From contig CP018627.1 of assembly GCA_002021875.1 (NCBI GenBank), positions 1,550,001 to 1,614,000 on the forward strand: 64,000 nucleotides of DNA. Direction: 5' to 3'. The position numbers and the translations under genes were made by a program. The notes under the pieces are model-generated. The model was given only the letters and a program-made list of their open reading frames with translations. It did not search any database and was not told the DNA's origin. Positions 8,163 through 15,544 of the stretch are shown in pieces; position 1 is the first letter of the stretch; each line of letters begins with the position of its first letter. This stretch comes from Streptomyces hygroscopicus. GTDB lineage: Bacteria; Actinomycetota; Actinomycetes; Streptomycetales; Streptomycetaceae.

Positions 8163-9431
8163 GTGATCATAAAGAAACGTCTGGCGACAGGCGCGTTGGG
8201 GCTGCTCGCGGCCCTCGCCTGCGGCCTGATATCCCCTCCCTCCGCCATGGCCGGCGAACCGGCTCCCGATTCCCCGAAGGTCGAGCTGGTGCTCGACGTC
8301 AGCGGCTCCATGCGGGCCCGCGACGTCGACGGCGACACCCGGATGGCGGCAGCGAAACAGGCGTTCAACGAGGTGCTGGACGCCACGCCCGAGGAGGTGC
8401 GGCTGGGCATCCGCACCCTCGGCGCCAATTACCCGGGCAAGGACCGCGTGGCCGGCTGCCGGGACAGCGAGCAGCTCTACCCGGTGGGCCAGGTGGACCG
8501 CACCGAGGCCAAGGCGGCCGTCGCCACGCTGCGCCCCACCGGCTGGACGCCCATCGGGCTCGCGCTGCGCGGCGCGTCCAAGGACCTCTCCAGTGGCGAG
8601 GGGACCCGCCGGATCGTGCTGATCACGGACGGCGAGGACTCCTGCGGTCAGCCCGACCCGTGTGATGTGGCCCGTGAACTGGCCGCCCAGGGAACCCATC
8701 TGGTCGTCGACACGCTCGGGCTGACGCTGGACCGCAAGGTCCGCGAGCAGCTCAGCTGCATCGCCGAGGCCACCGGTGGCACCTATACGGCGATCCAGCA
8801 CCGGGACCAGCTCTCCAGCCGTATCAAGCAACTGGTCCGGCGCTCCGCCGACACCCCCGTGCAGACGCCCACACCGGTGCGAGGCGCCGCACAGTGCGCG
8901 AAGGCCCCCTACCTGGGCTCCGGCCTCTACAGCGACCGGGAGAGCTTCGGCGAACACCGCTGGTACCGGATGCAGGTGGCGCCCGGTCAGGAGCTGCGGG
9001 CCTCGGCGAGCGTGGCCGTGGACCGCGCCGTCGACCCGGACTACGGCGTTCTGCTGCGGGCGATGACCCCGGGCGGCCGGGAGCTGGTGCGCGGCAGCGA
9101 GGCGGGCAGCGGCCGTACGGACGTCATGTCCAGCGGGCTGCGCTATCCGGTCGCCGATGTGGACGACGACGAGGACAAGACCGCGCGGACGGTGTGCCTG
9201 GAGCTGAGCCAGTCCTTCTCCGCGCCCGCTTCCGTCAAGCGCGCTCCGGGCCTTCCGGTGGAGCTCGCCGTCGATGTGGTCGGCAACGACGATCCGCCCG
9301 CCGATGTGGCCGCCTTCGGCCTGGGCCGCGGCTGGATGCTGCTGGGCGCGCTCGCCGTCGGCGGGCTGCTCGCGGGGTTGCTGTGGGGCTGGCTGGCCCG
9401 CTGGCGTGTCACCGTCTGGAGGTCCAACTGA
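8163..9431 (+). CDS. Secreted/membrane-anchored von Willebrand factor A domain protein
   Basis: About 422 residues starting at GTG 8163. An N-terminal signal peptide (KKRLATGALGLLAALACG, then an AxA-type site near AMA) is followed by a VWA domain with the MIDAS motif DVSGSMR near residue 45 and a second conserved Asp in ITDGEDSCG. A beta-rich region comes next, then one C-terminal membrane segment (LLGALAVGGLLAGLLWGWLA) with a short basic tail. It is therefore an extracytoplasmic, membrane-tethered adhesion or protein-interaction module. The stop and the next start share a base (TGATG), so it is co-translated with the following protein. Confidence 0.82.
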   Translation: MIIKKRLATGALGLLAALACGLISPPSAMAGEPAPDSPKVELVLDVSGSMRARDVDGDTRMAAAKQAFNEVLDATPEEVRLGIRTLGANYPGKDRVAGCRDSEQLYPVGQVDRTEAKAAVATLRPTGWTPIGLALRGASKDLSSGEGTRRIVLITDGEDSCGQPDPCDVARELAAQGTHLVVDTLGLTLDRKVREQLSCIAEATGGTYTAIQHRDQLSSRIKQLVRRSADTPVQTPTPVRGAAQCAKAPYLGSGLYSDRESFGEHRWYRMQVAPGQELRASASVAVDRAVDPDYGVLLRAMTPGGRELVRGSEAGSGRTDVMSSGLRYPVADVDDDEDKTARTVCLELSQSFSAPASVKRAPGLPVELAVDVVGNDDPPADVAAFGLGRGWMLLGALAVGGLLAGLLWGWLARWRVTVWRSN

Positions 9432-10279
9432 TGCGAGCCCTGCGTACCGTGGGCGCCGCGCTCACCCTGTGTGCCGCCGCCTGGCTGACCGCCGCCGCCC
9501 CGGCCGCCGCTGACGGCACGGACGACAAGAAGGACGGCGCCCCCACCGAGGCGGGCACGAACTTCCGTACCGCCACCGAGATCAAGCCCGGTCAGAAGGC
9601 CACCGCGGCGGCCTCCACCGGCGACTATCTGTACTGGGTGTTCCCGGCCGCCGCCGGGCAGATCCCCAAGGTCGAGGCGGAGCTGAAGCTGCCCGACGGT
9701 TCGAGCCGGCACGGCAGCGCCACCTGGCAGCTCGATGTCTACGACGGTCTGCGCCGCCACCAGGCGTGTGCCTCGGGCACCCCGGCGCGCAGGGCGGGCC
9801 GGCAGGACCGGTCGGTCACCGTGAGCTGCACCCTGCGCCAGGTGCGGTCCTGGTCCGAGCGCTGGGCCAACGACCCGCTGCAGGGCGCCTATTACGTGCG
9901 GCTCACCGTCGTCGATCTGCCCGCCGAGGACCTCGGGCTGCCGATCGACGCTGAAGTGGAGGCGTCCGTACCGGACGCGGGCGGGGCGCACGCCGACGGC
10001 GGGGACGTGACCCCGCTCAATCCGGTGCTGCGGTCCGGAACGGCCCCGGGCACGGGCTCCGAGCCGCCGGGCGACCCGTCCTCGGACTCCGCGGACGACA
10101 AGAGCGGGGACATTCCGCACGCGGTCGCCGAGCCGGAGGACGACTGGGGCTCCGGCTGGTGGTCGGACCGGTGGGTGTGGACCGTGATCGGCGCGGCGCT
10201 GGCGGCGCTCGCCGGGGTGGGCGGCTACACCCTCACCCGGGGGCCGCGCTTCCCAGGCCGTCCGCCGAGCGACGCCTGA
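9431..10279 (+). CDS. Secreted single-pass membrane protein, partner of the VWA protein
   Basis: About 282 residues. The ATG at 9431 overlaps the VWA stop, and the sequence from it begins with a clean signal peptide (MRALRTVGAALTLCAAAWL, then an Ala-rich cleavage region). A folded region with a WQLDVYDG segment and a Cys pair (CASG, SCTL), which could form a disulfide, occupies about residues 45-175. A Pro/Ser/Asp/Gly-rich disordered stretch leads to one C-terminal membrane helix (WTVIGAALAALAGVGGYTL) and a short basic tail. No named family is recognised. Being coupled to the VWA gene and having the same topology, it probably forms a surface complex with it. Confidence 0.75.
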   Translation: MRALRTVGAALTLCAAAWLTAAAPAAADGTDDKKDGAPTEAGTNFRTATEIKPGQKATAAASTGDYLYWVFPAAAGQIPKVEAELKLPDGSSRHGSATWQLDVYDGLRRHQACASGTPARRAGRQDRSVTVSCTLRQVRSWSERWANDPLQGAYYVRLTVVDLPAEDLGLPIDAEVEASVPDAGGAHADGGDVTPLNPVLRSGTAPGTGSEPPGDPSSDSADDKSGDIPHAVAEPEDDWGSGWWSDRWVWTVIGAALAALAGVGGYTLTRGPRFPGRPPSDA

Positions 10280-10307
10280 CCCGATATCTGACCCGATGTC
10301 CGGAATC

Positions 10308-10346
10308 GGCGCGCGGCCCGCACCTTCACCGTGCGGGCCGCGCGCC
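10308..10346. terminator. Perfect 16-bp stem-loop terminator between convergent genes
   Basis: Arms 10308-10323 and 10331-10346 are perfectly complementary around a 7-base loop (cttcacc). It lies between the membrane protein stop (10279) and the TerD stop (10373). There is no T-run, as is common in Streptomyces. It is probably bidirectional. Confidence 0.8.
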
Positions 10347-10372
10347 ACACCGGACCCCGGCCGCCCGGACCC

Positions 10373-10903
10373 TCAGGAATAGTCCTGGCCCATGAGCCGC
10401 CCAAAGTCTTCGGGATCCGTGTCGAATCCACGAATAGCGCTCTGCATTCCCCATTCCCCCGACTCGTCCCGGGTGAATACCGCCACCGTGGCGGCAGTGG
10501 CTCCAGAGACACCGGTGAAGTCGCTCGTAATCAGCTCGGTGTATCCGTTGAGAATCCGGACGCTGGTGTTCGGGACATCTCCGAACGTCTTCCGTCCCGA
10601 GCTCCGCTGGATGACTATCCCGACGACCACCCGCGAGTATTCGGACGACAGCCGTTCGAGTTCGAGGGTCATGGACTCGTCGACGCCAAAGCCCTGACCG
10701 GTGCGGCTGTCCCTGTTGAGGTTGATGGTGCCGTCCGGTGAGCGGCTGTCGAAGTGGACGAGATACGCGGGCTCACCGTACGGATCGGCGGCGCGGTACG
10801 TCCCCGCCACGATGTCGAGATCATGGGGCGGCTCACCAGCGGGACTCGGATCCCACTTGAGCGCCACCTCGATTTTCCGAAGCCCCTTGTTGAGACCAGT
10901 CAC
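10373..10903 (-). CDS. TerD family calcium-binding stress protein
   Basis: About 176 residues of the TerD/TerZ/CABP family, cytoplasmic Ca-binding beta-sandwich proteins linked to tellurite and general stress resistance and, in Streptomyces, to differentiation. Typical segments: MTGLNKGLRKIEVALKWDPS at the N-terminus, the acidic DLDIVAGTYRAADPYG and FGVDESMTLEL Ca-site regions, and ILNGYTELITSDF. GTG start with GGGAAG upstream. It is a single gene, divergent from the BlaI-type regulator across about 160 bases. Usual family members are about 190 residues, so it looks complete. Confidence 0.85.
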   Translation of the reverse strand: MTGLNKGLRKIEVALKWDPSPAGEPPHDLDIVAGTYRAADPYGEPAYLVHFDSRSPDGTINLNRDSRTGQGFGVDESMTLELERLSSEYSRVVVGIVIQRSSGRKTFGDVPNTSVRILNGYTELITSDFTGVSGATAATVAVFTRDESGEWGMQSAIRGFDTDPEDFGRLMGQDYS

Positions 10904-11038
10904 CCGGACTTCCCTTCCCTCGAACCGTGCGGATGTTGAATGCGCGTGGCGTCAAGCGTATCGCGGGCAGGGCGAGTTGAGGATTTCCCGACGGCCGCGT
11001 GCGGGGCCTCCCCGAGGGGTCTCTACTATGGGCCTCCG

Positions 11039-11048
11039 TACTAACGGC
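11039..11048 (+). promoter_or_regulatory. TACTAACGGC motif before the BlaI-type gene
   Basis: The 10-mer TACTAACGGC lies directly before the ribosome site of the BlaI-family gene and recurs on the minus strand at 13707-13716 before the DUF6153-like gene. It could be a shared operator or a coincidental promoter element. BlaI operators are typically TACTA/TAGTA-type. Confidence 0.25.
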
Positions 11049-11062
11049 GGAAGGAAGCGTCC

Positions 11063-11431
11063 ATGCGACGGTTGGGGGAGCTCGAGGCGGAGATCATGGA
11101 CCGCCTCTGGGCTTGGCAGCGTCCCACCACAGTGCGGGAGATCGTGGACGACATCAATGAGCACCGCCCGGTCGCCTATACCACGGTGATGACCGTCGCT
11201 TCCATCCTCTACAACAAGGGCTGGCTGCTGCGCGCCAAGGAGGGCCGGGCGTGGGTGTACTCACCGGTCCGCAGCCGCGAGGAGTACACCGCCGCCCTGA
11301 TGGAGGACGCGCTCGGCACCAGCGAGGACCGCTCCGCCGCCCTCGCCCACTTCGTCCAGCAGATGGGCCCGGAGGAGGTCAGCGCGCTGCGCAAGGCACT
11401 GCGGGCCACGGGGCGGCGGACCCGGGCGTGA
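11063..11431 (+). CDS. BlaI/MecI/CopY family transcriptional regulator
   Basis: About 122 residues. A winged-helix DNA-binding domain fills residues 1-75 (LGELEAEIMDRLW, then TTVREIVDDINEHRPVAYTT as the recognition region, then NKGWLLRAKEGRAWVYSP as the wing). A C-terminal helical dimerisation region contains the usual protease-sensitive segment. ATG with GGAAGGAAG upstream. Its stop overlaps the start of an M56 metallopeptidase gene (GTGA). This is the classic arrangement in which the membrane peptidase inactivates the repressor on signal. Targets may include its own operon and, if the shared motif is real, the gene at 13162. Confidence 0.88.
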   Translation: MRRLGELEAEIMDRLWAWQRPTTVREIVDDINEHRPVAYTTVMTVASILYNKGWLLRAKEGRAWVYSPVRSREEYTAALMEDALGTSEDRSAALAHFVQQMGPEEVSALRKALRATGRRTRA

Positions 11432-12333
11432 CGGCCGCCCTCGCCCTGGGCTGCTACGCCGCCGCGGTCGGCTCGCTGGCACCGAAGGCGCTGGCGCGCA
11501 GCGCCTGGCCGCATCGCGCACCCGGCCTGGCGGTTGCCGTTTGGCATGGATTAGTCCTGTCATTCACCATCGCGCTGGCTCTGACCACTTATCACCTCGT
11601 CACCCCAACTTGGCATCTTCATAATGGAATGTCCGGCTTGCTCCGGTTCTGTGGGTTGACGTTGGACGCCCGCATCCCGGGCCCGGTCGGCGTTCCGGCC
11701 ATCGCCGTACCGGCCTTGGTGGTACTGCTTCCGCTTATCTGCTTCGGCCATGAGCTGCTGCGGGCCCGGCGCGTTCGCGCCCGGCACCGGGGCGTGCTGG
11801 ACATGGTCGGCCGGCGCTCGGCGCACTGGCGCGCCACCGTGCTGGACCATGACACGCCCGCGGCATACTGCCTGCCCGGCCGCAGGCCGCGGATCGTCGT
11901 GAGCGCGGGCGCGCTGAGACTCCTCTCCCCCGCCCAACTAGAGTCCGTACTGGAGCATGAGCGCGCGCATATCGCGGGCCGCCACCATCTGGCACTGGCG
12001 GCCACCGAGGCGTTCGCCCGGGTGTTCCGGTGGCTGCCGCTGGCGCGCGAAGCCAAGGCACAGACGGCACTTCTGCTGGAGATGGCCGCGGACGACCGGG
12101 CCCTGCGCCGCCATCCGCGCGAAGCGCTCGTCTCAGCCCTGTACGCGATGGCGGCGGGCCACGCCCCCGGCGGGGCCTTCAGCGTCGGCGGACCGGACGC
12201 CCTGGTCCGGTTGCGGCGGATGCTGGACGCCCGGCGGCGTCCACATCCGGCGCTGCGTGGCCTGGTGGTGGCCGCCGCGGTGGCCGTACCGCTGCTGCCC
12301 CCTCTGCTCGGCTGCGCCCCCGGGATGGGATAA
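11428..12333 (+). CDS. M56 family (BlaR1-like) membrane metallopeptidase
   Basis: About 301 residues. Translation is taken from GTG 11428, coupled to the BlaI-type gene. Membrane segments lie near residues 3-20, 35-55, 88-108 and 270-290. The zinc motif HERAH (HExxH) sits near residue 177, with a downstream EMAADDRA segment supplying the third ligand. It lacks an extracellular penicillin-binding domain, so it is the short signal-peptidase-like version. It probably cleaves or senses to relieve BlaI repression; the signal is unknown. Codon 42 is a rare TTA, and about 11,540-11,660 is noticeably less GC-rich than its surroundings. Confidence 0.85.
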   Translation: MTAALALGCYAAAVGSLAPKALARSAWPHRAPGLAVAVWHGLVLSFTIALALTTYHLVTPTWHLHNGMSGLLRFCGLTLDARIPGPVGVPAIAVPALVVLLPLICFGHELLRARRVRARHRGVLDMVGRRSAHWRATVLDHDTPAAYCLPGRRPRIVVSAGALRLLSPAQLESVLEHERAHIAGRHHLALAATEAFARVFRWLPLAREAKAQTALLLEMAADDRALRRHPREALVSALYAMAAGHAPGGAFSVGGPDALVRLRRMLDARRRPHPALRGLVVAAAVAVPLLPPLLGCAPGMG

Positions 12334-12353
12334 GCCCCGGCACGCCTCGGAGG

Positions 12354-12399
12354 CGCCGCCCCGGGGCCACACGGAGGGACCGCGGGACCCGGGGCGGCG
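12354..12399. terminator. Stem-loop between convergent genes
   Basis: CGCCGCCCCGGG (12354-12365) pairs perfectly with 12388-12399 across a 22-base loop. It lies between the M56 stop and the DUF305 stop. The long loop makes it weaker than the other hairpins in this window. Confidence 0.5.
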
Positions 12400-12413
12400 G
12401 GGCGGGAGGCGGA

Positions 12414-13091
12414 TCAGAGCCGGTCGAGGAGGGTCCGCAGAGTGGCGACCTCGGTGGACTGGTTCTTGACGACGTCGTCGGCGAGCTTCTTGGCCTTGGC
12501 GTTACGGCCGTTCTTCTTCTCGTCCTTCGCCATGGCGATCGCGCCCTGGTGATGGTCGATCATCAGGCTCGCGAAGGCACGGTCGAAGGCGGGCCCCTTG
12601 GCGACCTCGAGCTTCCGCATGTCCTCCTTGGACATCATTCCGCCCATATCGCCCTTACCGCTCGAACCGTGGTCCATGCCATCCATGCCGTCCATACCGC
12701 CTGATGACGCCTTCTCCGGCTTACCCCAGTCCTTGAGCCAGGACTTCAGGGTGGCGATCTCCGGGTCCTGCGCCTTCTCGATCTGCCCCGCCAGGCTCGT
12801 GATCCGCGAGTCCGAGGCCCGGTCCTCGGCCAGTGCGGCCATCGTCAGAGCCTGCTCATGATGCGGGATCATCATCTGCGCGAAGCGGACGTCCGCGTCA
12901 TTGAACGCGCCCACCGAGGAGGCCGCGGTGGCCTCGGCGGCGGTGGACTCCTTCGCGCCCGTGTGGTCCATGTCCTTCATGTCGTCGCTCCCGCCGCAAC
13001 CGGCGAGCAGCAGCCCTCCGGCGGCGACGGCGGCCACAAGCGCGAGACGGCGATGGAGCGGCCGACGCGGGGCATGCGTCAATGCGGTCAT
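12414..13091 (-). CDS. DUF305 family lipoprotein
   Basis: About 225 residues. The N-terminus carries a basic stretch, a hydrophobic core and a lipobox (LLLAGC, Cys near 31), so it is anchored outside the membrane. Two copies of the DUF305 ferritin-like four-helix signature are visible: FAQMMIPHHEQALTMA and FASLMIDHHQGAIAMA. A Met/His/Asp/Gly-rich loop (GGMDGMDGMDHGSSG) lies between them and could bind copper. DUF305 proteins are often found with copper-handling genes. AGAGGT lies about 10 bases before the ATG. The DUF6153-like gene lies just upstream on the same strand, so they may form one operon. Confidence 0.85.
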   Translation of the reverse strand: MTALTHAPRRPLHRRLALVAAVAAGGLLLAGCGGSDDMKDMDHTGAKESTAAEATAASSVGAFNDADVRFAQMMIPHHEQALTMAALAEDRASDSRITSLAGQIEKAQDPEIATLKSWLKDWGKPEKASSGGMDGMDGMDHGSSGKGDMGGMMSKEDMRKLEVAKGPAFDRAFASLMIDHHQGAIAMAKDEKKNGRNAKAKKLADDVVKNQSTEVATLRTLLDRL

Positions 13092-13161
13092 GTCGATATA
13101 CCTCTTTTGCCAAGTGTTGACTGTTCCATGGGGCGTACCGGCGCTTTACGCGCGGTTCGAC

Positions 13162-13653
13162 CTAAATCCGCAGAACAGACAGGGCAGTGAGGTCGGGTCC
13201 GGGTGACGGAGGGTCGGGCCGCGCGACGGCGGCCGACGCCACGGGGAGCCTCAGCGGGGGACCGCCCCGGCGGGCGAGGGCCGCGCTCAGGAGCGCCCCG
13301 AGCACCCAGACGCCGAGCACCGCGACGCACAGCGAGGCCATGTCCATACCGGTCACGGGCGCGCGCGGCTTCGTCTCGGGCGCGGCCGGCGCATGCTCGG
13401 CCTCGCCGGACGGGGCGGGCGCGGCCCGGTGCGACCCGGAGCCGGTGGCGGCCGTACGGCCGTCGCGGTCGCCGCCGTACGGCGCGGGGCGCGGCTCACC
13501 GGAGGCGTGGTGTGCCGAGTGGCTCCCACCCGCACCGGATCCGCCGTCGGGATGGCCCAGGGTGTGCATGACGAAGACACCGAGCGCGAGCACGACGACG
13601 AGCAGGACCCGCGGAAGGACTCCGTCCGCGCGCACACTCCTGCCGGTGGTCAC
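13162..13653 (-). CDS. DUF6153-like small membrane protein
   Basis: About 163 residues from the GTG at 13651-13653, which has a strong GAGGAG site 5 bases upstream; the frame opens a little further up without a site. Two membrane segments (RVLLVVVLALGVFVMHTLGH and LCVAVLGVWVLGALLSAAL) flank a His/Gly/Ser/Pro-rich extracytoplasmic loop. The MHTLGHP and MDMASLCVAVL segments match what I recall of the DUF6153 family, often found beside DUF305. Possible role: metal (copper) binding or homeostasis, inferred from the neighbour and the His/Met content. Confidence 0.7.
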   Translation of the reverse strand: MTTGRSVRADGVLPRVLLVVVLALGVFVMHTLGHPDGGSGAGGSHSAHHASGEPRPAPYGGDRDGRTAATGSGSHRAAPAPSGEAEHAPAAPETKPRAPVTGMDMASLCVAVLGVWVLGALLSAALARRGGPPLRLPVASAAVARPDPPSPGPDLTALSVLRI

Positions 13654-13752
13654 CGTCGCTCCTCGGGGGTCGGTGTGATCTCTCGGAGCCACACCCTACT
13701 CCTAATGCCGTTAGTATGTGCACGGACCCCCCGGAAGACCCTCGGAAGCCGC

Positions 13753-14232
13753 TCAGCCCTCCCGCATCGCGATCCTGGCCAGCATGTTCTTCGCCTCATC
13801 GGCGACCTCGGCGTCCGCGACCACGTCATAGCGCGCGGCCACGATCTGGCTGCGGGACGAGAAATCGCGCTGCCCCCGGGTCATGGCATGCCCGACGAAA
13901 CCGAAGATCGCGCCGAACACCGCGCCGTAGACGAGACCGCTCACCAGCAGCACGATCACGTTGTTGGCCCCGGCGGCGAACACGGACAGCAGCAGCCCGA
14001 CCAGCAGCCCGAACCAGGCCCCCGTACCCGCCCCCGCCAGCGCCGCACGACCCCTGGTCATCCGCCCGAGCACCGTCTCGACCATGCGGAGGTCCGAGCC
14101 GATGATCGCCATGTGTTCCACCGGGAACTTGTTGTCGGACAGGAAGTCGACCGCGCGCTGGGCGCCGGCGTAGGTCGGAAACGAGCCGACGACCGGGCGG
14201 TCGACCATCTCCGACGGCGGTTGCTGGGTCAT
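13753..14232 (-). CDS. General stress protein 17M-like membrane protein
   Basis: About 159 residues. The N-terminal VVGSFPTYAGAQRAVDFLSD to HMAIIGSDL is the YflT/general stress protein 17M-like fold. It is followed by two Gly/Ala-rich membrane hairpin helices (ALAGAGTGAWFGLLVGLLLS and VIVLLVSGLVYGAVFGAIFG) and a C-terminal VAARYDVVAD strand. Its function in the family is not established; it is usually linked to envelope or osmotic stress. ATG start. It is a single gene. Confidence 0.75.
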   Translation of the reverse strand: MTQQPPSEMVDRPVVGSFPTYAGAQRAVDFLSDNKFPVEHMAIIGSDLRMVETVLGRMTRGRAALAGAGTGAWFGLLVGLLLSVFAAGANNVIVLLVSGLVYGAVFGAIFGFVGHAMTRGQRDFSSRSQIVAARYDVVADAEVADEAKNMLARIAMREG

Positions 14233-14592
14233 CGCCGTCTCCCTCCGTCAAGGAGAGCGTGCGCCCGCGCCTGTCCCCTCGCAACGGGAGAGGCGCGGGG
14301 AGCAGCGCGGGGAAAGCGGCGGAACCTCCGATAGATGGTCCGCGCGGCCGGATATCCGGAACGCCGGCACGGCTATCCGCGGAACATTTCCCCGGCCCTC
14401 TTCGCCCTTCTCCCTGCCACTCTTCGCCCCTCATTTCCCACCCGGGCACGAGACCGCGCCATTCCCGGAAGGGGCCGCTTCCTTTCGCGCTGTCGGTGCA
14501 TGGGCCCGCTCCCTCTTTCGGTTAACCGTTGACAGCGGTCGTGGCCGTGGGAACGGCTGACACTGACGCGGTGACCGCGCGCCGACGGGCCG
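14233..14592. other. Intergenic region, nothing recognised
   Basis: About 360 bases upstream of the stress protein and downstream of the small hypothetical. Short frames exist on both strands without ribosome sites or domains. A TTGACA hexamer near 14,530 points to no obvious gene. It probably holds the stress gene promoter at its left end. Confidence 0.4.
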
Positions 14593-14625
14593 GGCCCGCC
14601 GCGCTCCGAGGAGGCGCGGCGGGCC
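14593..14625 (-). terminator. 12-bp stem-loop after the small hypothetical gene
   Basis: GGCCCGCCGCGC (14593-14604) and its perfect complement (14614-14625) enclose a 9-base loop, directly downstream of the minus-strand gene ending at 14633. Confidence 0.65.
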
Positions 14626-14632
14626 GGCGGTT

Positions 14633-14929
14633 TCAGCGGCGGGCGGGGCGGTCGGTGTGATCGGTGCGGATGAGGGAACGCACCATCCGGCAGGTGGTGT
14701 CGGAGGGCGGATGCACCCCGATCCGGGCGGCCGTGGAGCGTATCTTGCGGTTGGGCGCCTGCTCGGGGCGGTAGACACCGGAGTTGAGCAGCGCGATGGC
14801 CAGGCGCATGGCCTTCAGACGGCGGTTGTGGGACTCGTACCACTCACGCGGACGCCCGGCGGGCATCCGCTTCTTCGGCAGGGTCGGGAAGCTCGGCAGC
14901 TCCTGAAGAGGGGGTGCGGCAACGGCCAT
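14633..14929 (-). CDS. Small conserved-looking hypothetical protein
   Basis: About 98 residues. The ATG at 14927-14929 is chosen because a perfect AGGAGG lies 6 bases upstream; the frame is open 13 codons further. The sequence is basic, with a Pro-rich N-terminus (APPLQELPSFPTLPKKRM) and two amphipathic helix-like parts (REWYESHNRRLKAMRLAIAL and TAARIGVHPPSDTTCRMVRS). No family is recognised; a small nucleic-acid-binding protein is possible from its charge. It has its own terminator and diverges from the ArsC-family gene. Confidence 0.65.
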   Translation of the reverse strand: MAVAAPPLQELPSFPTLPKKRMPAGRPREWYESHNRRLKAMRLAIALLNSGVYRPEQAPNRKIRSTAARIGVHPPSDTTCRMVRSLIRTDHTDRPARR

Positions 14930-15051
14930 CGGCAGCCTCCTGAGATGGTCGGGAAACCTTCCCTTCAACTGCCTCCATTCTACGGCCGGGCACTGACAAA
15001 GGCCCCTGGTCAGACGCCATTCCGAAGCGGTCCCGCGATACCGTGTGCGGC

Positions 15052-15420
15052 ATGGAGATCTGGATCAATCCGGCATGCTCGAAGTGCCGTGGCGCGCTCA
15101 CCCTGCTCGACGCGGAGGGGGCGGGTTACACCGTCCGCCGCTATCTCGAAGACGTGCCGAGCCAGGACGAGATCCGCGAGGTGCTCGGCCGGCTCGGGCT
15201 GGAGCCGTGGGACATCACCCGGACCCAGGAGGCGGCCGCGAAGGAGCTGGGGCTGAAGGACTGGCCGCGTGAGAAGAGCGCTCGGGATCGCTGGATCGCG
15301 GCGCTCGCCGAGCACCCCAAGCTCATCCAGCGGCCCATCATCACGGCGGACGACGGTACGGCGGTGGTGGGGCGCACGGAGGAGGCGGTACGGGAGGCGC
15401 TGTCCCGGTCCCGCGAGTGA
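15052..15420 (+). CDS. ArsC/Spx family protein
   Basis: About 122 residues of a thioredoxin-fold ArsC-family protein. The N-terminal strand leads to NPACSKCRGA, where Cys9 matches the arsenate reductase nucleophile and Cys12 makes a CxxC pair. The IQRPII segment near residue 97 holds the conserved Arg-Pro. No arsenic operon (ars regulator or efflux pump) is nearby, so a redox or regulatory role is as likely as arsenate reduction. ATG 15052 fits the family start; no strong ribosome site was seen. Confidence 0.8.
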   Translation: MEIWINPACSKCRGALTLLDAEGAGYTVRRYLEDVPSQDEIREVLGRLGLEPWDITRTQEAAAKELGLKDWPREKSARDRWIAALAEHPKLIQRPIITADDGTAVVGRTEEAVREALSRSRE

Positions 15421-15444
15421 CCTCAAGGCCAGGGGCACGACGCC

Positions 15445-15478
15445 CCCGGCGCCCCGTGTGACGACACGGGACGCCGGG
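15445..15478. terminator. Stem-loop between convergent genes
   Basis: Arms 15445-15459 and 15464-15478 pair at 14 of 15 positions around a 4-base loop (gacg), between the ArsC-family stop and the acyl-CoA synthetase stop. Confidence 0.7.
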
Positions 15479-15544
15479 CGTGCGCGGTACGGCTCCGGGG
15501 CGTGCGCGATGCCCCTGTGGACGCCTCCTGGGCGCGGGAGCCGC

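Noticed and set aside
15052-15420. Arsenic resistance locus
   Set aside because: Only one ArsC-family protein is present, with no ArsR, ArsB or ACR3 nearby.
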